A stretch of 5,087 bases of DNA from Kiloniellales bacterium. GTDB lineage: Bacteria > Pseudomonadota > Alphaproteobacteria > Kiloniellales > JAKSBE01. Where the stretch lies: the NCBI GenBank assembly GCA_030067055.1, contig JASJAL010000283.1:1-5087 (forward strand), given 5' to 3'. A program made the position numbers and the translations under genes. Below, in pieces: positions 1 through 5,087 of the stretch. Position 1 is the stretch's first letter; every line of letters starts with the position of its first letter. The notes under the pieces were generated by a model. The model did no database searches. It was not told the DNA's origin and was given only the letters and a program-made list of their open reading frames with translations.

Positions 1-801
1 CAGCTTCTGCAGATCGCCTTGAGCGCGGGCGCCGAGCGCATTCTGCTCGGATGCGCCGATACCCTGCTCGTAGACGGCGGAGTCGGCATGGCCCGCGCCC
101 TGGGCTTTCGTTTTCTCGACGGCGAAGGCGAGGAAATCCGCGATGGCGTAGAAGATCTGCGACGCTTGGCGCGGATCGACTGCAGCCGCAGCGACCCGCG
201 CCTCGAAGATGTGAATATCGATGCGGTGGTCGATTGGCGCAGCGTTCTGCTCGGCCCGGGCGGCGTGGCATGGAACGGGCCCCTCGCGGATGACACGCGG
301 GCGGCACAGCGCGAAGAGGCCTATGCGGTCCTGGCAACGGCGCTCGCCGCTGCTTCGGGACGCGACGTCGGGCATGTCGCCGGAAGCGGTGCCGCGGGCG
401 GCCTGGGCGCGACGCTTCAGGCCCTGCTGGGCGCCCGGCTCCGACCCCTGTTCGATGTGCTCTCCGACTACCTGGCGCTGGAGCCATCGCTGGAGACGAC
501 CGACCTGGTGTTGCTGGTCGATGGCGAGACGTCGCCGCGGGTTCCCCAGGAGTCGGCGCTTGCCAAGGTCGCGCGGAAGGCCAAGCTGCGGGGCATCCCG
601 GTCTTCGCTCTGGGCGTCGCGCTCGATTGTGGACCCGGGCAGGACTTGCCCGCCGACCTCTTCTTGCACGTCCAGCCGCAGCGACCCGCGGGCGGTGCCA
701 CGGAGACGATCTGTTCCAGGAGCCTGGTCCGTGCCGCCGAGGAGGCGATGCGCTTGGCCCGAACCAGCCGTTTTGCCCGAGACGCCAGCGGCCGGATCTA
801 G
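1..801 (+). CDS. Glycerate kinase (GarK/GlxK-type) homologue, 5'-truncated by window, signature motifs eroded
   Basis: The reading frame is open from base 1 to the TAG at 799-801, so 266 residues are visible. The TTG at 19 is not the start: the residues before it (QLLQIAL) continue the family alignment, and about 110 N-terminal residues should lie off the left edge. Glycerate 2-kinases phosphorylate D-glycerate with ATP in the cytosol, in glyoxylate/glycerate metabolism. Recognisable family blocks are GAERILLG...DGGVGMARALGFRFLD (visible residues about 10-40), SDPRLEDVNIDAVVD (64-78), GSGAAGGLGATLQALLGA (128-145) and the C-terminal RAAEEAMRLA segment. The usual GGSATNDGG reads GCADTLLVDGG. 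The usual CDVTNPL...FGPQKGA reads VDWRSVLLGPGGVAWNGPLADD. The usual TGEGRxDxQ...GK reads VDGETSPRVPQES and is shorter. Homology is secure (recalled alignment to E. coli GarK), but kinase activity is doubtful. It converges on the dimethylformamidase-like gene, 37 nt away. Confidence 0.85.
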   Translation, partial: QLLQIALSAGAERILLGCADTLLVDGGVGMARALGFRFLDGEGEEIRDGVEDLRRLARIDCSRSDPRLEDVNIDAVVDWRSVLLGPGGVAWNGPLADDTRAAQREEAYAVLATALAAASGRDVGHVAGSGAAGGLGATLQALLGARLRPLFDVLSDYLALEPSLETTDLVLLVDGETSPRVPQESALAKVARKAKLRGIPVFALGVALDCGPGQDLPADLFLHVQPQRPAGGATETICSRSLVRAAEEAMRLARTSRFARDASGRI

Positions 802-804
802 CTG

Positions 805-835
805 CTTCCTGCTCCTCGGACCCAAGGGAGGGAAG
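805..835. terminator. Candidate bidirectional terminator hairpin in the convergent gap
   Basis: The 37 nt between the two facing stop codons hold an imperfect hairpin. CTTCC (805-809) and CTCC (812-815) pair with GGAG (827-830) and GGAAG (831-835), giving nine base pairs with a two-base bulge (810-811) and an 11-nt loop. It is centred between a plus-strand and a minus-strand gene, as expected for a shared terminator. Neither side has a T-run after the stem, so it is not a classical intrinsic terminator. The call rests on position and pairing only. Confidence 0.4.
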
Positions 836-838
836 GGT

Positions 839-3025
839 TCAGCCCTCGAGAAATCCCTTCAGCACGTTCTCCAGGAGCTTCGAGATGTTGTTGTCGGCCC
901 CGTTCGAAAGCAGGCTGCCGCAGAAGGTGATCGAGCCGACCGAGAACACGGCGCCGCCGCCCGGCAGCTCGAAGTAGGATATGTCGGCACGGATCAGGTC
1001 CTGGGTCGCTTCGCCGGGCCAATTGGCCCTGTGGGTCAGGATCTCCTCCGGGACCAGCACGAAATTGTCGCTGTGGCCTTCCGAGCTGGCCAGGACCGCC
1101 GTGGTCCCCGGGCTGCCCAGTCGCCGGTCGGCCCGGTCCAGCTCGAAGCCCGCGGCACCGCCGCCGCAGAGCCCGAAGTCGCCGAGAATCTCTTCGTCGA
1201 TGCCTTCGAAGATCCAGGCGAAGTCCGCTCCGTAGGAGGCCGGGCGGCGCCGGTAGTGGCTGCCTTCGAAGGTGCCCTGGGCCGAGAAGCCGACCCCCGC
1301 GAGCCGTTGCGGTGGCCGGCCGTTGCGCCGCCAGAGGCCGCCGTAGGCGCCGTCGAAGGCGTTGTAGTACTCGCCTGGCTCGGCGGCCCAGGCCCGGATA
1401 CCGCCCTCGCCGCGGCGGATCTCGATGATGTCCGGACGCTCTCCGTGCAGCGCCACCCGCCAGTAGAAGCCGTTGCCACCGAGGTAGGCCAGGCGGCCAC
1501 CGCCGTCGCGGTAGCCTTCGAGGGCATCTAGGGTCTCCGCCGTGTGATACTCGGGATGGGAGCCGGTCAGCACCGCCTTGTAGGGATGCAGCACCTCGGT
1601 CCCCTCGTTGTGCAGTTCGAGGTCGGTCAGGATGTCGCAGTCGAAGCCCTTGGCCTGCAGCCAGGCGACGATGTGGCAGTCCGCCTGGTAGTGACGCAGT
1701 CCCGAGCGCCCCTCCGGCTCGGCAAAGGTGAGAAAACCCTGCTTCAGCGTCATCAGCGGCCGCAGGTGCGAGGCGTGGCAGATGCCGCTGCCGTCGCCGT
1801 GCTGGTTGTAGGTCGAGAGCCCGTATTCCGGATGGTCGGCGGGGTTGTGCGGATAGGCCGACCATTCGGCCGCCCGGTCGCGCCAGGCTTGCGAGAAGTC
1901 CAGTCGCGCGTGGTTGCCGTAGATCGCGTAGGTGAAGGTCGGCATCACCAAGCAGACCTTTGCCGTCGCCCGGCCCTTGGGCGGGCACACGAAGAAGGGA
2001 ATCGAGTCCTCGTGGCTGCCGCAGGCCAGCCGCACGGCGTAGACGCCGCTCGGCAGGTCGTCGGGGAGGGTGAAGGAAAAGTCGGTCTCCCAGCCGGCGT
2101 CGCAAATGTCGTCGGCGTGGAAGTGGATCGCGCCGTAGTCCTGCGGCGCGTGGCGCCAGCAGTGCTCGGCGCCTTCCCAGGTCGAACCGGTCATGCCCCG
2201 AGCCGGGAAGTTGACCAGCTGGCCGTGCAGGCCGTGACGGCCGAGGTCGACGATCCGCGTGGATTGGGTTTCCAGGGCGAAGTCCCACCGCGCGACCGTG
2301 TCGGCCGACGGAGGTTCGGAAACGTCACCTTGGGCGCTGAAGCGGTCGTGGAGCGCCGGGGCCTCGATCTTGCCGTTGAAATGCTGCGAGGGGCCGTCGA
2401 GGGCCGCGATCAACAGGTCGCCGGCCTCGCCGAGCTGGGCTGGCGCCTCGAGCCTGGATTCGGCGATGGCCGGGTCCTCGAGGCGGGCCGCCGGGCCGAG
2501 TGGCGCCTGGCCGACGAGCAGGCGCCCGGTCTCGGCCTCTAGGCCGGCCCAGACCCGGTACCACGTCCGCTCCTTCAGCGGCCGGCCCACCGACAGGGCG
2601 GTGAAATGACCCGCGCCCTGGCCGATCCAGAGCGTGGCGCCTTGCTGAGGCTCGGCGAGCAAGGCGAAGCCGCGGCCGGTCTCGGGATCGAAGCGGGCGA
2701 GGATCGCCTGTCGTCCCACCTCGGGCTGCGTCGGCCAGATCCGCGCGTTCAGGCAAAGGGACTCTAGGCCGTCCAGCGGCGCCGGATCTGCGATCCGCGC
2801 AAAGGAGCCGAGCCGGATCGGCTGCTCCCGCGAGGGGTAGCGGCCCTCGAAAGCCGCGGCGACCGGCGTCTCGAGGAGCCCGGGGCCGGCCGGGTTGGGA
2901 TCGGCGTTGAAGACCCGGACCAGGCAGGCTTCGTAGGGCTCCGCTCCGGTGCTGGAGATCTTGAACTCGATGGTCTCTCCCGGACGGGCCGAAAGCCGGT
3001 CGCCGTAGCCGATAAGCGGAATCAT
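839..3025 (-). CDS. N,N-dimethylformamidase large (beta) subunit-like protein, stand-alone
   Basis: This 728-residue protein starts at ATG 3025-3023 and stops at TGA 841-839. The family hydrolyses N,N-dimethylformamide to dimethylamine and formate. The Paracoccus enzyme has a large subunit of about 760 residues and a small one of about 130, with one iron held by two tyrosines and one glutamate. Visible regions: an N-terminal beta-sandwich (about 1-90, GYGDRLSARPGETIEFKIS); a laminin-G/concanavalin-like part (about 90-240, with GFALLAEPQQGATLWIG and WYRVWAGLEAETGRLLVGQ); a linking beta region (about 245-350); and a C-terminal Rossmann/amidotransferase-like catalytic domain (about 351-728). The catalytic domain holds TYAIYGNHARLDFSQAW (365-381), YGLSTYNQHGDGSG (401-414), GSHPEYHT (488-495) and LGGNGFYWR (515-523). 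E492 and tyrosines among 366, 369, 401 and 406 are the likely iron ligands (inferred). No signal peptide is seen, so it is cytoplasmic. No small subunit gene adjoins it, and its true amide substrate is unknown. Confidence 0.88.
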   Translation of the reverse strand: MIPLIGYGDRLSARPGETIEFKISSTGAEPYEACLVRVFNADPNPAGPGLLETPVAAAFEGRYPSREQPIRLGSFARIADPAPLDGLESLCLNARIWPTQPEVGRQAILARFDPETGRGFALLAEPQQGATLWIGQGAGHFTALSVGRPLKERTWYRVWAGLEAETGRLLVGQAPLGPAARLEDPAIAESRLEAPAQLGEAGDLLIAALDGPSQHFNGKIEAPALHDRFSAQGDVSEPPSADTVARWDFALETQSTRIVDLGRHGLHGQLVNFPARGMTGSTWEGAEHCWRHAPQDYGAIHFHADDICDAGWETDFSFTLPDDLPSGVYAVRLACGSHEDSIPFFVCPPKGRATAKVCLVMPTFTYAIYGNHARLDFSQAWRDRAAEWSAYPHNPADHPEYGLSTYNQHGDGSGICHASHLRPLMTLKQGFLTFAEPEGRSGLRHYQADCHIVAWLQAKGFDCDILTDLELHNEGTEVLHPYKAVLTGSHPEYHTAETLDALEGYRDGGGRLAYLGGNGFYWRVALHGERPDIIEIRRGEGGIRAWAAEPGEYYNAFDGAYGGLWRRNGRPPQRLAGVGFSAQGTFEGSHYRRRPASYGADFAWIFEGIDEEILGDFGLCGGGAAGFELDRADRRLGSPGTTAVLASSEGHSDNFVLVPEEILTHRANWPGEATQDLIRADISYFELPGGGAVFSVGSITFCGSLLSNGADNNISKLLENVLKGFLEG

Positions 3026-3279
3026 GGCGGTTTGCGCTCTCCTCGAAGCTGTGGCGCCGAATGCCGGGCTGGGCGATTACCACACCCGAACCGGCAAGGA
3101 CGCCAAGATCACCATCATGAAGACGCAAGGGACCGGCAGCGGCAAGACCCCGGCCGGGAGCGGCCGCGGCAGTCGCGCGGTCACGCCGCGGAGAGACTGC
3201 GTACGATGCCGCTGCGGGCGCTGACGGAAGCCTTGAGCAGCGGCGGCGAGCTGGTCAATTTGGTGAGGGGCGTTGCCGC
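3026..3279. other. Intergenic region without a convincing gene
   Basis: These 254 nt separate the HicA-like gene from the dimethylformamidase-like gene on the same strand. They are too short for a typical 130-residue dimethylformamidase small subunit. Plus-strand frames at 3024-3224 and 3032-3283 are Arg/Gly/Pro-rich, resemble nothing I recognise and lack good ribosome binding sites. The region is GC-rich and palindromic: CCCGGCCGGG at 3149-3158, and CGCGG/CCGCG arms at 3176-3180 and 3186-3190. Reading toward the dimethylformamidase-like gene there is a weak -35/-10-like pair (TTGGCG at 3106-3101, GGTAAT at 3081-3076), but its 19-nt spacing is poor, so I do not call a promoter. Confidence 0.5.
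3037..3044 (-). promoter_or_regulatory. Ribosome binding site of the dimethylformamidase-like gene
   Basis: Read on the minus strand, GAGGAGAG lies 11-13 nt upstream of the ATG at 3025. The motif is good but the spacing is slightly long. It supports the ATG at 3025, which also begins directly with the conserved N-terminal segment (IPLIGYGDRL). Confidence 0.5.
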
Positions 3280-3546
3280 CTAGAGCGGATAGTCGCGGTT
3301 CGGATCGATGCCGCAGACCTGCAGGAACTTGCGGATCTGAACCACCTCTTCCTTGGGCACGCTGTGGCCGCCGGCGTGAAAGGCCGCGCTGTGATTGCCA
3401 AGGCGCACGCTGAGTCGGCCGTTGCCCGAGTGGCCGAGCTCGCCGCCGAGTTCCTTGAACACGCTCTCGATGTCCCGGAAGTGAATGTTGGCGCTGATCG
3501 GATGCGCGAAGAGGGCATGCAAGACCTTGCGGTGGCGATGATTCAT
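3280..3546 (-). CDS. HicA/YcfA-like small protein, orphan, catalytic-His motif absent
   Basis: This 88-residue protein starts at ATG 3546-3544 and stops at TAG 3282-3280. AAAGGA (3557-3552) sits 5 nt upstream of the ATG, a good ribosome binding site. The order HRKVLHALFAHPISANIHFRDIESVFKELGGEL, then GNGRLSVRLGNHSAAFHAGG, then EEVVQIRKFLQVCGIDP matches, from memory, stand-alone proteins annotated as HicA-family toxins. These have a helix, a three-stranded sheet and a C-terminal helix in a dsRNA-binding-like fold. True HicA mRNA interferases carry a histidine in a GSHH-type motif before the second strand. Here that place reads GNGRLSV (residues 41-47), so RNase activity is doubtful. No HicB-like antitoxin lies on either side. 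It is codirectional with the dimethylformamidase-like gene 254 nt downstream, so cotranscription is possible but unproven. The protein is very likely real; its function is open. Confidence 0.65.
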   Translation of the reverse strand: MNHRHRKVLHALFAHPISANIHFRDIESVFKELGGELGHSGNGRLSVRLGNHSAAFHAGGHSVPKEEVVQIRKFLQVCGIDPNRDYPL

Positions 3547-3618
3547 GGCAGTCCTTTCCGGGATCCGTTAACGGCAGGCTTCGGTCGAGAGCCTAGCGAG
3601 AGCCGTCGGCAGCGGCGC

Positions 3619-3630
3619 TGATTTGAATCA
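3619..3630. repeat. AT-rich inverted repeat in divergent intergenic region (possible operator)
   Basis: TGATT (3619-3623) and AATCA (3626-3630) are inverted arms separated by TG, inside a short AT-rich island within very GC-rich DNA. It lies between the divergent HicA-like and TAXI receptor genes, where a regulator site would be expected. No regulator gene is in the window and the arms are short, so a regulatory role is only a guess. Confidence 0.2.
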
Positions 3631-3677
3631 ATTTGGCGGCTCTGGCGGGTCTTCTGCCAGGGCGCGGGGAAAGCGAC

Positions 3678-3706
3678 TGGACAAGAAATCGGCCGTCTGT
3701 GATCCT
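3678..3706 (+). promoter_or_regulatory. Possible sigma70-type promoter of the TAXI-TRAP operon
   Basis: TGGACA (3678-3683, five of six to TTGACA) is followed after 17 nt by GATCCT (3701-3706), a poor -10 box preceded by an extended -10 TGT (3698-3700). Transcription would start near 3713, giving a leader of about 45 nt before the receptor start. Spacing and placement are good, but the weak -10 hexamer makes this only a candidate. Confidence 0.3.
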
Positions 3707-3745
3707 CCGAAAGCCAAGGAACAAGCAAAGAACCACCGCAGGACT

Positions 3746-3751
3746 GGGAGG
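3746..3751 (+). promoter_or_regulatory. Ribosome binding site that fixes the TAXI receptor start
   Basis: GGGAGG lies 6 nt before the ATG at 3758, an ideal distance. The frame stays open upstream to at least 3623, but the residues there are not family-like. This site, together with the signal peptide that begins exactly at 3758, decides the start. Confidence 0.85.
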
Positions 3752-3757
3752 CAAGAC

Positions 3758-4771
3758 ATGAAACTCAACACCAAGCTTTTCGCCGCCGCCGCTGTCGGCA
3801 CCCTGCTGGCCGGCGCCGCGGCGCAGGCCCAGGACATGATCTTCTGGCGGATCGGCACCGGCAGCGCAGGCGGGACCTACTTCCCGATCGGCGGCGTCAT
3901 CGCCAACGCGATCTCCAATCCGCCGGGCTCGCGACCCTGCGACAAGGGCGGCAGCTGCGGCGTGCCGGGCCTGGTCGCCATCGCCCAGTCGACCAACGCC
4001 TCGGCGCACAACGTGACGGCGATCGAGGCCGGCCAGATGGAGGCCGGGCTGACCGGCGCGGCGACCCTCTTCCAGGCCTATCACGGCGTCGGCAAGTTCG
4101 AGGGCAACAAGAAGGGCAAGCTGCGGGTCATCGCCAACCTCTTCCCCGAGGACATGCACCTGGTCCTGCCCAAGGGCGGCAAGCTGGCCTCGCTGAAGGA
4201 CCTCAAGGGCAAGCGCGTGGGCATCGCCCAGGCCGGCTCCGGCACCCAGATCGCGGTCATGATGATCCTCGAGGACCAGGGCATCACCCGTGACGACATC
4301 GAGGAGGCCGAGCTCAACAACTCGCAGAGCGCCGAGCGCATCGCGGACGGCCAGCTCGACGCCTACTTCTACGCCGCCGGCACGCCGGTCGCGGCCATGG
4401 TGCAGCTGTCGACGACCAAGGGCATGGACCTCTATTCCTTCTCGGACGAGGAGGTGAAGGCGGTCAACAAGATCCTGCCCTACTACGTGCCGTCGAAGAT
4501 CGGCGCCGGCACCTACGAGGGTATCGGCTACGACGTCAATACCGTGGCGGTGCAGGGTATCCTGGTGACATCGGCGGACCAGCCGGACGACCTGATCTAC
4601 GAGATCACCAAGGCGATGTGGAACGACAATTCCCGCAAGCTGCTGGACAACGGCCATGCCAAGGGCAAGGTCATCCGGCCGGAGACCGCCCTCAAGGGCA
4701 TCGCCGGCCTGGAAGTCCCGCTGCACGCCGGTGCGGAGAAATTCTACAAGGAAGCCGGCCTGCTGAAGTAA
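3758..4771 (+). CDS. TAXI-family TRAP transporter periplasmic solute receptor
   Basis: This 337-residue protein (family usually about 320-340) ends at TAA 4769-4771. It is the periplasmic receptor that captures a solute and delivers it to the TRAP membrane subunit, with uptake driven by an ion gradient rather than ATP. The N-terminus is a Sec signal peptide: MKLNTK, a hydrophobic Ala/Leu core, and AQA before a likely cut after residue 24. The mature start carries the TAXI hallmark GTGSAGGTYFPIGG (residues 33-46). Other family blocks are GLVAIAQSTNASAHNV (71-86), GQMEAGLTGA (92-101), LRVIANLFPEDMHLVL (122-137), LKDLKGKRVGIAQAGSGTQ (146-164) and DGQLDAYFYAAGTP (197-210). C61 and C67 could form a disulfide in the oxidising periplasm. 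Known TAXI ligands include 2-oxoglutarate and glutamate, but the ligand here cannot be read from sequence. The membrane subunit follows after 77 nt. Confidence 0.96.
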   Translation: MKLNTKLFAAAAVGTLLAGAAAQAQDMIFWRIGTGSAGGTYFPIGGVIANAISNPPGSRPCDKGGSCGVPGLVAIAQSTNASAHNVTAIEAGQMEAGLTGAATLFQAYHGVGKFEGNKKGKLRVIANLFPEDMHLVLPKGGKLASLKDLKGKRVGIAQAGSGTQIAVMMILEDQGITRDDIEEAELNNSQSAERIADGQLDAYFYAAGTPVAAMVQLSTTKGMDLYSFSDEEVKAVNKILPYYVPSKIGAGTYEGIGYDVNTVAVQGILVTSADQPDDLIYEITKAMWNDNSRKLLDNGHAKGKVIRPETALKGIAGLEVPLHAGAEKFYKEAGLLK

Positions 4772-4801
4772 GGCAGGCGGCATAGGGCCTTGAACGGCCG
4801 G

Positions 4802-4841
4802 CGGCGCAGGGCAGCGTCGCCGGCTCGTTCTCCCTGCGCCG
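4802..4841 (+). promoter_or_regulatory. Intercistronic stem-loop between receptor and membrane subunit genes
   Basis: CGGCGCAGGG (4802-4811) pairs perfectly with CCCTGCGCCG (4832-4841), a ten-base-pair GC-rich stem with a 20-nt loop. It ends only 7 nt before the ATG at 4849 and has no T-run after it. Such structures between receptor and permease genes often stabilise the upstream message or reduce downstream translation, so that receptor exceeds transporter. That role is inferred here. It could also partly hide the start region of the downstream gene. Confidence 0.45.
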
Positions 4842-4848
4842 GCTGGCG

Positions 4849-5087
4849 ATGATGGCGGACAGCAGCGAGAAACTCGACGTCGCAGCAGCGGAAGAGCTGG
4901 AGCGGCGCTACGACAGCGGCCTCGCCCTTCGGGCGACCGGGCCGTTGCTGAGCAGAGTGCTCTTCGTCCTGGCCATCGCCTACGCGCTCTACCACTACCT
5001 GACCGCAGGCTTCGGCCTGCCGGTCGACTTCTGGCACATGGGCCTGCACCTGGCCGGGCTCTTCATCCTGATCTTCACCGGCTTCCC
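4849..5087 (+). CDS. TRAP transporter fused permease (4TM/12TM type), 3'-truncated by window
   Basis: The frame opens at ATG 4849 and runs off the right edge without a stop, so about 79 residues are visible of a protein usually 600-900 long. In TAXI systems the small and large TRAP membrane proteins are fused into one inner-membrane subunit that takes the solute from the receptor. The fragment shows a charged cytoplasmic N-terminus (ADSSEKLDVAAAEELERRYD). A first membrane segment follows (RVLFVLAIAYALYHYLTAGFG, about residues 36-56), then a short loop (LPVDFWHMGLH), then the start of a second segment (LAGLFILIFTGF). This pattern, and its place 77 nt after a TAXI receptor, support the call. 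A tandem ATGATG leaves the exact start between 4849 and 4852, and no clear Shine-Dalgarno is visible, so the start is uncertain. Confidence 0.88.
   Translation, partial: MMADSSEKLDVAAAEELERRYDSGLALRATGPLLSRVLFVLAIAYALYHYLTAGFGLPVDFWHMGLHLAGLFILIFTGF

Noticed and set aside
221..1531. Plus-strand open frame of 436 codons spanning the end of the kinase gene and the 3' part of the dimethylformamidase-like gene
   Set aside because: The translation is Arg/Ala/Pro-rich with no recognisable family, and it overlaps two genes with clear homology. It is a high-GC shadow frame.
798..2288. Minus-strand open frame of 496 codons
   Set aside because: It is out of frame with the dimethylformamidase-like gene on the same strand, and its composition is Arg/Pro/Leu-rich nonsense. 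The in-frame product at 839-3025 has the family motifs.
1544..2542. Plus-strand open frame of 332 codons opposite the dimethylformamidase-like gene
   Set aside because: It is the antisense shadow of a strongly supported coding region, with no family resemblance and no ribosome binding site.
2325..3128. Minus-strand open frame of 267 codons covering the intergenic gap and the 5' end of the dimethylformamidase-like gene
   Set aside because: It is out of frame with that gene and its translation is low-complexity Arg/Pro/Gly-rich. I considered it as a possible missing small subunit, but it mostly overlaps the large subunit coding sequence.
3032..3283. Plus-strand open frame of 83 codons in the gap between the two minus-strand genes
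   Set aside because: It has no ribosome binding site, a highly Arg-rich translation and no recognisable similarity, and it runs opposite to both flanking genes.
3593..4783. Minus-strand open frame of 396 codons opposite the TAXI receptor
   Set aside because: It is the antisense shadow of a receptor with a signal peptide, ribosome binding site and family motifs. The Val/Gly/Asp/Arg-rich translation is typical of such shadows.
4744..5049. Minus-strand open frame of 101 codons opposite the permease start
   Set aside because: The plus strand encodes a clear membrane-protein N-terminus next to its receptor gene. The minus frame has no recognisable features.

Overview
The window is a GC-rich stretch (roughly two-thirds G+C by eye, with long spurious open frames opposite every real gene). 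It looks like chromosomal DNA from an alphaproteobacterium. That placement rests on codon use, protein similarity judged from memory and gene types (TAXI-type TRAP transporter, glycerate kinase homologue, dimethylformamidase-like protein). It is an inference, and no taxonomic marker gene is present.

Layout. (1) 1-801, plus strand: the C-terminal two-thirds of a glycerate 2-kinase (GarK/GlxK-type) homologue, cut by the left edge. The fold-defining glycines are kept, but three of the family's signature motifs are badly eroded. (2) 802-838: a 37-nt convergent gap almost filled by an imperfect hairpin that could end transcription from both sides. (3) 839-3025, minus strand: a complete 728-residue homologue of the large (beta) subunit of N,N-dimethylformamidase, an iron-dependent amidohydrolase. 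No small subunit gene is visible beside it. (4) 3026-3279: a GC-rich gap with no convincing gene. (5) 3280-3546, minus strand: an 88-residue protein resembling the stand-alone HicA/YcfA-like family. It lacks the usual catalytic-histidine motif and has no HicB partner in view. (6) 3547-3757: a divergent intergenic region holding a possible promoter, a strong ribosome binding site and an AT-rich inverted repeat. (7) 3758-4771, plus strand: a complete periplasmic TAXI-family solute receptor of a TRAP transporter. (8) 4772-4848: a short gap with a GC-rich stem-loop. (9) 4849 to the right edge, plus strand: the start of the cognate fused TRAP membrane subunit.

How the parts work together. The receptor and membrane subunit clearly form one operon for ion-gradient-driven uptake of an organic anion or similar small solute. 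The receptor is likely made in excess, and the stem-loop between the genes could help set that ratio. The dimethylformamidase-like gene and the HicA-like gene are transcribed away from the transporter. Whether the transporter feeds the amidohydrolase is speculation from proximity only. No new multi-gene system is evident. The most interesting points are the eroded glycerate kinase, the apparently solitary dimethylformamidase-like subunit and the orphan HicA-like protein.
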